Shown: positions 1 to 5,563, counted from the stretch's first letter. The stretch: 5,563 nucleotides of DNA from Ignavibacteriales bacterium CG12_big_fil_rev_8_21_14_0_65_30_8 (GCA_002783525.1 PFGS01000111.1:380-5942); one strand, 5' to 3'. The notes: generated by a model from the letters alone, not told the origin. A program made the numbers and translations.

Positions 1-920
1 ACACCCTGAAGCTGTCCTCTTTCAATTATTAAATTTTTATTTATTGCAACAATTGGTTTAGTTTTATTTTCTAATATCACTTTAGCATACATACCAGATT
101 TAATTTTAGAATCAGCAACACCTGCTTTATTCAATAAAATTTGAACTTCAAATTGTTTGCTGTATGAATTTCCACCTGGATTAACTTCGATCACTTTGCC
201 CTTAAATGGATTTTCAGAAATAGCATCAATATAAATTTTAACATCGTTTCCTTTGTTAAATAGGTCTATTTCATCAGATGGTACATTAGCTACAACTTTA
301 AATTGATCAAAATTTTCAATGATCAATAATGGATGACCCGGAGCAGTGATATCTCCTTCATCAAAAAATTTATTTACAATGTAACCGTTAAAAGGTGCTT
401 TAATAACTGAGTAACTTAATATATCACTAATTTCTTTTTCCATTGCTTTGGCCGCCAAAAGTTTTTCTTTTGCTATTTTATATGCCATTTGTGTGTCTTC
501 AAATTCTTTTTTTGATGCACTTTCTTCTGCATATAATTTTTTTATTCGTTTCAAATTAATTTCTATATTATTAAATGCAGCTTTTGCTTGCTGAATGTTG
601 GCATTTATCTGTGCTTTTTTTGCTTCAAGATCAGCGCTTTTTATTTTAACAAGTACTTGTCCTTTTGATATTTTAGCACCTGCTTCAAATGGGAGGTAAT
701 CAATAGTACCCATTAGTTTTGTACTCAATTTTGATTTCTTTAATCCTTCAATATTTCCAGGGTATTCATATTGAAAAGGAACTTCTGTCATCTTAATTTC
801 TTGTGTTTTTACTTTTATCGGTTTAGTTAAATTGTAATTGTCATCACCACCGCAGGAATTTAATAATATTGTCAGCGCCAATAATAATATTGGAATTATT
901 GTTTTAGATAGAATTTTCAT
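1..920 (-). CDS. RND/HlyD-family efflux periplasmic adaptor lipoprotein (C-terminus cut by window edge)
   Basis: This is the membrane-fusion (adaptor) subunit of a tripartite efflux pump, bridging an inner-membrane transporter and the TolC-type channel encoded just upstream. Reading left from the ATG at 920, 306 codons are open to the window edge with no stop. Residues 1-22 are a hydrophobic signal ending in a lipobox (LLNSC), so Cys23 is probably lipidated. Residues about 55-95 form the first half of the barrel-sandwich (lipoyl-like) domain (GTIDYLPFEAGAKISKGQVL). Residues 97-166 are a Lys/Glu/Ala-rich coiled-coil hairpin. Residues 172-205 are the second lipoyl half (VIKAPFNGYIV, EGDITAPGHPLL). 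A beta-barrel follows, with the typical KSGMYAKVIL at 274-283. The sequence stops within the membrane-proximal region, so perhaps 40-70 residues are missing. The substrate cannot be told from this subunit, and a macrolide (MacA-like) or RND (AcrA-like) partner are both possible. The family call is firm. Confidence 0.93.
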   Translation of the reverse strand, partial: MKILSKTIIPILLLALTILLNSCGGDDNYNLTKPIKVKTQEIKMTEVPFQYEYPGNIEGLKKSKLSTKLMGTIDYLPFEAGAKISKGQVLVKIKSADLEAKKAQINANIQQAKAAFNNIEINLKRIKKLYAEESASKKEFEDTQMAYKIAKEKLLAAKAMEKEISDILSYSVIKAPFNGYIVNKFFDEGDITAPGHPLLIIENFDQFKVVANVPSDEIDLFNKGNDVKIYIDAISENPFKGKVIEVNPGGNSYSKQFEVQILLNKAGVADSKIKSGMYAKVILENKTKPIVAINKNLIIERGQLQG

Positions 921-928
921 TTTTAATA

Positions 929-938
929 CCTTATCCTT
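929..938 (-). promoter_or_regulatory. Ribosome-binding site of the adaptor gene
   Basis: On the minus strand AAGGATAAGG lies 8 nt before the ATG at 920 and overlaps the stop codon (937-939) of the upstream outer-membrane factor gene. This fixes the adaptor start and suggests the two genes are translated from one message. Confidence 0.6.
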
Positions 939-2286
939 AATTAGTTATTAATTTTTTTTCAAGCATTAGTTCTGCTTTAAAAACACTTACATTATAATAG
1001 TAGAGAGTTTTCCAATAATTTAATTTGTTGTTTAAAGCATTTGTCTCTGCATTTACTAAGTCGATAGTTTTTTCTAATCCTTTATTGTATCTGTTATTTA
1101 TAATTCTCATAGCTTCTTCTGATTGTAATACTGCTGATTTTGCAAGCTCAAGCTTAGCCTTAGTTGCATTCAAATCCCTAAGTGAAGAATTTATTTCATT
1201 TATGCCGCTTAATTTGGCTTTGCTGTAATCTGTTTCTGCAATATCTAATTCAGCTTTTGATTTTTGGATTGATGCTATATTTTGAAAACCGTTAAATATA
1301 TTCCATTGAATATTTATTCCAACCATCCAGTTATTTGATTTACTACCCCAAAATTTTGTATCATTATATTCATAACTACCAAAGGCATTTAATCTTGGCA
1401 CCAACTTCATCCAATTCATTTTATTCATCTTTTCAAGAGAACTTACTTTGTTTTTGTAAGCCAGCATATCCGATCTGTTCTCAATTATGGATTTTGTCTC
1501 AAATGACAGATTGTCAAAATTTTGTAATTTTAATGTATCGGTTGGTATAATATTTTTTTCTGATTCGATTCCCAGTGCAAGTCTTAGATCATCGTTTGTC
1601 TTTTCTAAATTATTTTTGGCTTCAACAAGCTGACTTTTAACATTGGATACATAAACTTCTATCATCAAATAATCAGCTTTAGTAATTAATCCTTCATTGT
1701 AATAATTTTTTGTTATTCGTCTGATTGACTCAGCATTCTCCAATTCTTTTTTTAATATTTCTACATTTATATTGTTTAGAACTAACTTGTAATAGTTCAT
1801 CTTCACCATAAAACTGATATAATTTTCTGTTCTTGTTCTTTTGTATTTCATTGCAGAAAGTCCATCTGCAGCAGCAGCTCTTCCAAAAAAACCATCAAGA
1901 TTTATCAACGGCTGATTGATGTCAATTCTGGTATTGAAATTATATTTTTCGTTTGGATTATTTAATATTGCGGGATTAAAATCAGCAGTTGTTATTATTT
2001 GCTGTTTTAACTTAAAAGCAAAAACATTTAAAGGATCATTAGTCCTTGTAAATGTTTCTGATACTGTTATTTGCGGTAAAAATACAGAAAGAGATTTATT
2101 TTTATCCGCACTCATTTTATCTACTTCGGCTTGTGCTAATTTTAATTCAAAATTTTTTTCTTTGGCTAATTGCAATGCATCTGTTAGTGACATCTTTATC
2201 GATTCTGCATCTTGAGCTTTTAAATTTATAGTTATCAGCAATAGCGATATTATTGCAAATTTTATTGATTTCCATTTAAGGAACAT
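937..2286 (-). CDS. TolC-family outer-membrane efflux protein
   Basis: A 449-residue outer-membrane channel of the OEP/TolC family, which exports substrates delivered by the adaptor encoded 16 nt downstream. Residues 1-24 are a Sec signal peptide (cleavage near NLKA|QD). Two OEP repeats follow, about 33-240 and 262-445. The internal duplication is visible in paired motifs: FLPQI (69-73) against LVPRLN (295-300), and YNEGLITKADYL (196-207) against YNKGLEKTIDLV (400-411). The first half of each repeat supplies beta-strands of the barrel and the rest long alpha-helices with heavy Lys/Glu/Asn content. The WMVGINIQWNIFNGF stretch (320-334) is characteristic of the second repeat's strand and turn. 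Length is normal for the family. As first gene of the leftward operon it is probably driven from the 2287-2523 region. The start at 2286 is supported by GAGGT four nt upstream. Family assignment is secure; the substrate is unknown. Confidence 0.93.
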   Translation of the reverse strand: MFLKWKSIKFAIISLLLITINLKAQDAESIKMSLTDALQLAKEKNFELKLAQAEVDKMSADKNKSLSVFLPQITVSETFTRTNDPLNVFAFKLKQQIITTADFNPAILNNPNEKYNFNTRIDINQPLINLDGFFGRAAAADGLSAMKYKRTRTENYISFMVKMNYYKLVLNNINVEILKKELENAESIRRITKNYYNEGLITKADYLMIEVYVSNVKSQLVEAKNNLEKTNDDLRLALGIESEKNIIPTDTLKLQNFDNLSFETKSIIENRSDMLAYKNKVSSLEKMNKMNWMKLVPRLNAFGSYEYNDTKFWGSKSNNWMVGINIQWNIFNGFQNIASIQKSKAELDIAETDYSKAKLSGINEINSSLRDLNATKAKLELAKSAVLQSEEAMRIINNRYNKGLEKTIDLVNAETNALNNKLNYWKTLYYYNVSVFKAELMLEKKLITN

Positions 2287-2290
2287 TTTT

Positions 2291-2295
2291 ACCTC
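2291..2295 (-). promoter_or_regulatory. Ribosome-binding site of the outer-membrane factor gene
   Basis: The minus strand reads GAGGT followed by AAAA and the ATG at 2286. The surrounding ATTGAGGTAAAAATG matches the context of the divergent peptidase gene at 13 of 15 positions. Confidence 0.55.
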
Positions 2296-2314
2296 AATGA
2301 ATTTTATTAATTAA

Positions 2315-2320
2315 ATTATA
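2315..2320 (-). promoter_or_regulatory. Possible -10 element for the efflux operon
   Basis: The minus strand reads TATAAT here, 28 nt upstream of the outer-membrane factor start, which would give a short 5' leader. The hexamer at 17 nt spacing (AATAGA) does not resemble TTGACA, so the call rests on the -10 alone in AT-rich DNA. Confidence 0.3.
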
Positions 2321-2396
2321 TTAGAAAAGATATGTGTTCTATTTCTACTAATATTATTTATAAGTAGTATGATGCAGATGAAAAAAATTGGATTCA

Positions 2397-2428
2397 TTTT
2401 AGTCGATTTTAATAATAACTTAGTTTTG
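2397..2428 (+). promoter_or_regulatory. Possible Bacteroidota-type promoter for the peptidase operon
   Basis: TAGTTTTG at 2421-2428 fits the Bacteroidota -7 consensus TAnnTTTG exactly. A TTTT at 2397-2400, 20 nt upstream, stands where the -33 TTTG would be (3 of 4). Transcription would start around 2433-2437 and give a leader of nearly 90 nt. Whether this lineage uses that consensus is not known from the window. Confidence 0.3.
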
Positions 2429-2514
2429 CTAGGCTTTAATTAAATTCTATTTCATATAAATTGCCTTTACCTTCAACTTCTATTATTTTTTAATATTGAA
2501 AAATCGTAGAAATT

Positions 2515-2519
2515 GAGGT
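2515..2519 (+). promoter_or_regulatory. Ribosome-binding site of the S9 peptidase gene
   Basis: GAGGT lies four nt before the ATG at 2524. This supports that start, which also places a complete signal peptide at the N-terminus. Confidence 0.6.
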
Positions 2520-2523
2520 AGAT

Positions 2524-4536
2524 ATGAAAAAGGTTCTTGTTGCAATTCTTTTATTTATAATTCCATTAATAGCACAAACCAAAAGACCGCTTACAGTTGA
2601 AGGTATGTGGGCAATGAAAAGAATTGGAAGTGTTGAACTTTCACCTGACGGTAAAACAATTGCTTTTACTGTTACCACTTACAGTATGGAAAAAAATAAA
2701 GGCAATACAGATATTTATTTAGTTAACACTGACGGCAGCAATTTAAGAGCATTAAAAAATTCAGATAAGAATGAAAGCAATCCACAATTTTCTCCAAACG
2801 GAAGACAAATTGCTTATTCTTTAGGTGGACAAATTTGGGTTTGCGATTACAATGGTAACAATTCTAAACAGATAACTGATATTTATTCAGAGGCATCCGG
2901 ATTTGAATGGTCACACGACGGAAATAAACTTTTGTTTGTTTCTACAGTTTATCCTGATTGCAAAAATCAGGACTGCAATAAAGCAAGAGATAAAAAACAA
3001 GATGAAAATAAAGTAAAAGCAAAAGTGCTTACCCATTTAATGTATAAATCTTGGAACCGCTGGCTTGGCGATAAAAGAGACCATCTTTTTGTTTATGATC
3101 TAAAGAGTAAAAAGTTAACTGATTTAAATTCAATGAAAAATAATGATATTCCACCTCTTGATTTAGGAAGTGGTAACGATTATAATTTTTCACCTGATGA
3201 TAATGAAGTTGCTTTTACTATGAATCCTGAAGAAAGGGTTCAGAACAGTACTAACAATGAAATTTATGTAGTTGATTTAAAAACTCTTAAAGAAAAGAAA
3301 ATATCACAAAGTCTTGGTGCAGATGCTCAGCCTGTATATTCACCTGACGGTAACTATATTGCTTTTACATCAATGAAGAGGGCCGGTTTTGAAGCAGATA
3401 AAAAAGTACTTACTCTCTATGACAGAAAAACAGGAAAGCTTAGAAGTCTTGCACCAAATTTAGACAGATCAATCGGTGAATTTATTTGGTCGCCTGATTC
3501 CAAAAGTATTTATTTCACTTCAGCAAATGAAATTTTTAATTCTGTTTATAAAATAACTTTGATTGACGGAACTGTAGTAAGAATTTTAAAAGATTATGTT
3601 AACAGTAATTTAAACATTTCATCAGATAGTAAAACTATTTATTTCAAGCAGCAAAGATCTAATCTGCCTTATGAAATATTCTCAATGAACGAAGACGGTA
3701 AAAATGTAAAACAACTAACGCATGTAAATAAAAAATTACTATCTGAATTAGAGATGATCCCGATTGAAACATTTTGGTCAAATGGTGCAGGGGGGAATAG
3801 TGTGCAGTCCATTTTAGTTAAACCTCCATTTTTTGATTCCAATAAAAAATACCCAATGATATTTTTAATACACGGCGGACCGCAAGGACATTGGACAGAC
3901 GATTTTCATTACCGCTGGAATATTCAGCTTTTTGCTTCAAAAGGTTATGTTGTTGTAGCAACCAACCCAAGAGGAAGTACAGGTTACGGACAGAAATTTA
4001 CAGACGAAATTTCACGTGATTGGGGCGGAAAAGTTTACACAGATCTTATGAATGCATACGATTACGCTTTGGAAAATTTCAAATATATTGATAAGAAAAA
4101 TACTTTTGCAGCCGGTGCTTCTTACGGCGGATATATGATAAATTGGATTGAAGGACACACCGACAGATTTAATGCATTGGTTTCTCACGACGGAGTTTTT
4201 AACACCGAAAGTATGTGGGGAACAACCGAAGAATTATGGTTTCCTGAATGGGAGTTTGGCGGAACTCCTTGGGGAAACAGACTGGTGTATGAAAAATGGT
4301 CACCTCACAGATTTATTCACAATGCAAAAACACCTATGTTAATTTTTCAGGGTGCCAATGATTTTAGAGTCTCTGAAGAACAGGCATTCCAATTGTTTAC
4401 TTCTCTGCAAAGATTAGGTGTTCCGAGTAAATTAATTTATTTTCCCGATGAATATCATTTTGTAACAAAACCGCAGAATGCAAGATTGTGGTGGAACTCT
4501 ATCTTTGATTGGTTTGAAAAATATAAAAAGGATTGA
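2524..4536 (+). CDS. Secreted S9-family prolyl-oligopeptidase-type peptidase, DPP5-like
   Basis: A 670-residue serine peptidase predicted to act in the periplasm, removing dipeptides (or acylated residues) from peptide N-termini. Residues 1-17 are a signal peptide (ends LIA|QT). Residues about 25-400 form a beta-propeller: seven copies of a TolB/PD40-like S-P-D-G motif start at residues 40, 90, 130, 223, 273, 323 and 366. Blade three carries a roughly 40-residue insert with Cys146 and Cys151, followed by the aromatic WNRWLGDKRDHLFVYD that is typical of DPP5 relatives. The hydrolase domain (about 415-670) has HGGPQG at 450-455, NPRGSTGYG at 481-489, nucleophile Ser533 in GASYGG, Asp613 in GANDFRV and His645 in DEYHFV, so the triad is intact. 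The length and the EWEFGGTPWG segment favour DPP5 over DPP4, which has eight blades. Acylaminoacyl-peptidase activity remains possible. It is first in a plus-strand operon; the next gene overlaps or abuts its stop. Confidence 0.93.
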   Translation: MKKVLVAILLFIIPLIAQTKRPLTVEGMWAMKRIGSVELSPDGKTIAFTVTTYSMEKNKGNTDIYLVNTDGSNLRALKNSDKNESNPQFSPNGRQIAYSLGGQIWVCDYNGNNSKQITDIYSEASGFEWSHDGNKLLFVSTVYPDCKNQDCNKARDKKQDENKVKAKVLTHLMYKSWNRWLGDKRDHLFVYDLKSKKLTDLNSMKNNDIPPLDLGSGNDYNFSPDDNEVAFTMNPEERVQNSTNNEIYVVDLKTLKEKKISQSLGADAQPVYSPDGNYIAFTSMKRAGFEADKKVLTLYDRKTGKLRSLAPNLDRSIGEFIWSPDSKSIYFTSANEIFNSVYKITLIDGTVVRILKDYVNSNLNISSDSKTIYFKQQRSNLPYEIFSMNEDGKNVKQLTHVNKKLLSELEMIPIETFWSNGAGGNSVQSILVKPPFFDSNKKYPMIFLIHGGPQGHWTDDFHYRWNIQLFASKGYVVVATNPRGSTGYGQKFTDEISRDWGGKVYTDLMNAYDYALENFKYIDKKNTFAAGASYGGYMINWIEGHTDRFNALVSHDGVFNTESMWGTTEELWFPEWEFGGTPWGNRLVYEKWSPHRFIHNAKTPMLIFQGANDFRVSEEQAFQLFTSLQRLGVPSKLIYFPDEYHFVTKPQNARLWWNSIFDWFEKYKKD

Positions 4537-4538
4537 TG
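4528..4538 (+). promoter_or_regulatory. Ribosome-binding site and stop/start overlap at the peptidase-DUF1232 junction
   Basis: AAGGA at 4528-4532 lies inside the last peptidase codons. The stop TGA (4534-4536) shares a base with one ATG (4536), and a second ATG follows directly at 4539. The arrangement indicates translational coupling. Confidence 0.55.
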
Positions 4539-4898
4539 ATGAAAGAAGTTGAAGAAATTGATTTTGATTATGAAAAACCCGATGAGTTAAAAGGAATAGA
4601 AGAGAAAACTCCCGAAGAAAAAATTGAATATGTAAATGAAAAACTTTGGGAGAAACTGGAAAGAGTAGGCAAGAAAATTTCATTTGCAAAAGATATTCTG
4701 GCTTTTGTAAATTATATGCGTGACCCCGATGTAAGCTGGCACAGAAAATCTATTGTTGTTGGAGCCCTTTTTTATTTTATTGTACCGATTGATGCAATAC
4801 CTGATATTGCCCCTCTTATTGGCTATCTTGATGATCTGGGAGTAATTGCTGCGGTATTAAAATATTTGGGAAGCGAACTAATTCCTTATTATGATTAA
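4539..4898 (+). CDS. DUF1232 (YkvA-like) small protein
   Basis: A 119-residue protein of the DUF1232 family, whose biochemical role is not established. Residues 1-32 are highly acidic and probably disordered. Residues about 33-68 form an amphipathic charged helical stretch. Residues 70-110 carry the family core: a hydrophobic segment, then P83-I-D85-A-I-P88-D89 and G95-Y-L-D98-D99, followed by a second hydrophobic stretch ending in KYLG. The core probably makes a helical hairpin associated with the membrane. The start is ambiguous. ATG at 4539 sits 6 nt after AAGGA (4528-4532). ATG at 4536 overlaps the peptidase stop (TGATG) but is only 3 nt from that site. A TTG at 4533 is also in frame but less likely. 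Either way translation is coupled to the peptidase. The family call is strong; its partner or role is unknown. Confidence 0.88.
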   Translation: MKEVEEIDFDYEKPDELKGIEEKTPEEKIEYVNEKLWEKLERVGKKISFAKDILAFVNYMRDPDVSWHRKSIVVGALFYFIVPIDAIPDIAPLIGYLDDLGVIAAVLKYLGSELIPYYD

Positions 4899-4910
4899 AC
4901 TTGGAATTTT

Positions 4911-5159
4911 ATGAATGCTAAAATAATTTCAATTTTAACTTTGATTATTCTTGTAGTTATTTTTATAACACAAAATGTAACAGTTGTTGAAGTAAATTTA
5001 TTTTTCTGGCAGATTACAATATCAAGGGCACTTCTTATCTTTATAACTCTTTTAATCGGTTTTCTTTTAGGTTGGTTTATTAAAAGTTATTTGAATTATA
5101 AAAAAACACAAACAGATAAACCTATTGAAAACGATGTTTCAAAACCTGATGCATTTTGA
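4911..5159 (+). CDS. LapA-domain (DUF1049) two-helix membrane protein
   Basis: An 82-residue inner-membrane protein resembling the LapA domain (formerly DUF1049). In E. coli LapA works with LapB to control LPS synthesis by adjusting LpxC turnover. Small stand-alone relatives are common in other phyla, where the role is unproven. Residues 4-20 are a first membrane helix, ending in the family's Gln-Asn (Q21-N22). A short loop (VTVVEVNLFFWQ) leads to a second helix at about 38-57 that contains the characteristic IGFLLGW. A polar, Lys/Asp-rich tail of about 25 residues would lie in the cytoplasm. The gene begins 12 nt after the DUF1232 stop, with a weak GGA six to seven nt before the ATG, so it is probably in the same transcript. 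No lapB-like TPR gene is visible in the window. The domain call is based on topology and the QN/IG pattern. Confidence 0.82.
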   Translation: MNAKIISILTLIILVVIFITQNVTVVEVNLFFWQITISRALLIFITLLIGFLLGWFIKSYLNYKKTQTDKPIENDVSKPDAF

Positions 5160-5175
5160 TATTACCTTTCATTAA

Positions 5176-5262
5176 ATGAATTCAATAAATAACTACGATA
5201 TAATTATTATCGGCGGAGGTGCTCCAGGACCTGTTGCTGTTACAGTTTCGCAAACAATCTGA
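5176..5262 (+). pseudogene. Truncated start of an FAD/NAD(P)-dependent oxidoreductase
   Basis: Sixteen nt after the lapA stop an ATG opens a 28-codon frame. Its first 18 residues read like the N-terminus of a flavin oxidoreductase: polar residues, then YDIIIIGGGAPG, the beta-strand plus Gly-rich loop (GxGxxG type) that binds the FAD ADP moiety. Such proteins run to several hundred residues. Here the resemblance ends at about base 5229, and the frame continues with PVAVTVSQTI to a TGA. That tail is the antisense of the opposing minus-strand frame, so it is not part of the original protein. There is no convincing Shine-Dalgarno. Close spacing to lapA and the lack of a terminator suggest it was the fourth gene of the operon before being cut. 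A chance Rossmann-like peptide is possible but unlikely given start placement and motif quality. Confidence 0.6.
5222..5234. other. Probable sequence breakpoint (rearrangement or assembly junction)
   Basis: Left of here the plus strand reads as a gene start (Rossmann motif). Right of here the minus strand reads as another gene start (signal peptide). Each loses sense on crossing this point. The zone AGGTGCTCCAGGACCT (5217-5232) is palindromic at 12 of 16 positions, which could be microhomology at the join. The exact base cannot be fixed without a reference. Confidence 0.5.
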
Positions 5263-5278
5263 TCCACAGTTTGCGTAA
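5246..5278. repeat. Imperfect inverted repeat near the breakpoint
   Basis: Arms TTTCGCAAAC (5246-5255) and GTTTGCGTAA (5269-5278) pair at 9 of 10 positions, with seven perfect pairs next to a 13-nt loop. It lies inside the minus-strand signal-peptide frame and has no U-tract in either direction, so it is not a standard terminator. An inverted repeat of this length is expected a few times by chance in a window this size. Confidence 0.35.
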
Positions 5279-5340
5279 AGGTAGGATTGAGTGCAATTAT
5301 AAAAATAACAACAATAAATAAAATTATTGTTTTCATATAA

Positions 5341-5348
5341 CCTCCCCT
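5341..5348 (-). promoter_or_regulatory. Strong Shine-Dalgarno of the truncated secreted-protein gene
   Basis: The minus strand reads AGGGGAGG, then TTAT and the ATG at 5336. It argues that the short frame is a real gene start rather than a chance open frame. Confidence 0.55.
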
Positions 5349-5404
5349 GTTTAGTTATTTGTGGGTATTATTTTTTAAACCATCAAATGATATAGTGGAC
5401 TTTA

Positions 5405-5563
5405 TTATTTAATTAATATCATTTTCTTTGTTTGGCTAAAACTTCCTGCAGTAATTGAATAAAAATATGTTCCGCTTGTTAATTTGCTCGCGTCAAAATG
5501 AACGGCATAGTCACCTGCGGGCTGATATTCATTCTTAAGCACTGCAATTTCACTCCCGAGAAC
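5405..5563 (-). CDS. C-terminal end of a type IX-secreted protein (Por sorting domain), partial
   Basis: The last 52 residues of a larger protein that enters from the right edge; the stop is TAA at 5405-5407. The sequence is a type A T9SS C-terminal sorting domain: NEYQPAGDYAVHFDAS, then LTSGTYFYSITAGSFSQ, ending in TKKMILIK. The PAG-x-Y, FDAS-x-L-x-SG-x-YFY and TKKM-x-L-x-K pattern is that seen across Bacteroidota and Ignavibacteria cargo. The domain is recognised by the outer-membrane type IX machinery, which removes it and anchors or releases the protein at the cell surface. The functional part lies outside the window, so enzyme, adhesin or other cannot be said. GC is about 43 percent over 5461-5563, somewhat above the DNA to the left. 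No clear terminator follows; a weak ATCA/TGAT dyad with a T/A run near 5370-5390 is not convincing. Confidence 0.88.
   Translation of the reverse strand, partial: VLGSEIAVLKNEYQPAGDYAVHFDASKLTSGTYFYSITAGSFSQTKKMILIK

Larger units (their letters stand above)
2287..2523. promoter_or_regulatory. Divergent intergenic control region
   Basis: These 237 nt separate two operons that point away from each other and must hold both promoters. The DNA is very AT-rich. It contains the palindromes TTAATTAA (2307-2314) and TTTAATTAAA (2435-2444), which are expected by chance at this composition. I see no longer dyad that would qualify as a clear repressor operator, and no credible coding frame. Confidence 0.6.
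5193..5336 (-). pseudogene. Truncated or very short secreted-protein gene
   Basis: On the minus strand an ATG at 5336 is preceded by a strong AGGGGAGG four nt upstream (5341-5348), the best Shine-Dalgarno in the window. The 47-codon frame starts with a clear signal peptide (MKTIILFIVVIFIIAL, then NPTFTQ), followed by TVDQIVCETVTATG. Its last residues, PGAPPPIIIIS, are simply the antisense of the oxidoreductase motif on the other strand, and the frame ends in a TAG at 5193-5195. The first 35 or so residues therefore look like the start of a real exported protein whose remainder has been lost. I cannot name the family. It lies 68 nt downstream of the type IX-secreted protein gene on the same strand. 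A genuine 47-residue secreted peptide is the alternative. Confidence 0.5.

Noticed and set aside
1025..2215. Three plus-strand open frames (1025-1228, 1335-1550, 1916-2215)
   Set aside because: They lie entirely antisense to the TolC-family gene, show no family motif and no ribosome-binding site, and are explained by the coding bias of the real gene.
2307..2444. TTAATTAA-type palindromes as operators
   Set aside because: Similar palindromes recur elsewhere in the window (for example 5409-5416) and are expected in DNA this AT-rich.
2490..2678. Minus-strand 62-codon frame over the peptidase start
   Set aside because: It is antisense to the signal peptide and first propeller blade of a secure gene and has no recognisable domain.
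4148..4342. Plus-strand 64-codon frame inside the peptidase
   Set aside because: It overlaps the catalytic domain in another frame, without independent support.
4432..4689. Minus-strand 85-codon frame across the peptidase-DUF1232 junction
   Set aside because: It is antisense to two well-supported genes; its Phe/Leu richness is the complement of Lys/Glu-rich coding sequence.
5246..5278. Inverted repeat as a recombinase attachment site
   Set aside because: Arms of this length with a 13-nt loop are expected by chance in a window this size, and no recombinase or second copy is visible here. It is kept only as a low-confidence repeat.
5368..5395. Terminator after the type IX-secreted protein gene
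   Set aside because: The ATCA-AA-TGAT dyad has only four pairs with a bulge before further pairing, and the following run is mixed T and A, so it does not make a convincing intrinsic terminator.

Overview
The window looks like a piece of an AT-rich genome from the Bacteroidota/Ignavibacteriota (FCB) group, most likely an Ignavibacteria-type organism. The evidence is a type IX secretion (Por) C-terminal sorting domain at the right edge, a periplasmic DPP5-like S9 peptidase, an efflux adaptor with a lipoprotein signal, and very AT-rich intergenic DNA. The lineage call is an inference from protein style, not from a marker gene.

Left block (1-2286, minus strand): a tripartite efflux operon read right to left. 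A TolC-type outer-membrane factor (937-2286) is followed after 16 nt by an RND/HlyD-type periplasmic adaptor lipoprotein (1-920). The adaptor runs off the left edge and lacks its last few dozen residues; by convention the inner-membrane pump gene would lie further left, outside the window.

Divergent control region (2287-2523): 237 nt of AT-rich DNA separates the efflux operon from a plus-strand operon. It holds a -10-like TATAAT facing left, a Bacteroidota-type TAGTTTTG facing right, and near-identical ribosome-binding contexts at both ends.

Middle block (2524-5159, plus strand): three tightly packed genes. They encode a secreted S9-family prolyl-oligopeptidase-type dipeptidyl peptidase (seven beta-propeller motifs plus an alpha/beta hydrolase with Ser533/Asp613/His645), a DUF1232/YkvA-like small membrane-associated protein, and a two-helix LapA-domain (DUF1049) membrane protein. 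Spacing and start/stop overlap indicate one transcript. The peptidase would process peptides in the periplasm; no functional link to the two small envelope proteins is visible beyond co-transcription.

Right block (5160-5563): the most unusual part. Sixteen nt after lapA a plus-strand frame begins like an FAD/NAD(P) oxidoreductase (YDIIIIGGGAPG) but loses all family resemblance at about 5230 and stops at 5262. From the other side, a minus-strand frame with a strong Shine-Dalgarno and a signal peptide begins at 5336 and degenerates into the antisense of that Rossmann motif. Two unrelated gene starts thus face each other and are both cut at about 5225-5235. This looks like a rearrangement breakpoint or an assembly chimera. 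Beyond it, on the minus strand, is the C-terminal end of a type IX-secreted protein (5405-5563). I see no RNA genes, CRISPR, insertion sequences or convincing terminators, and no clear undescribed system; the breakpoint is the main thing to check.
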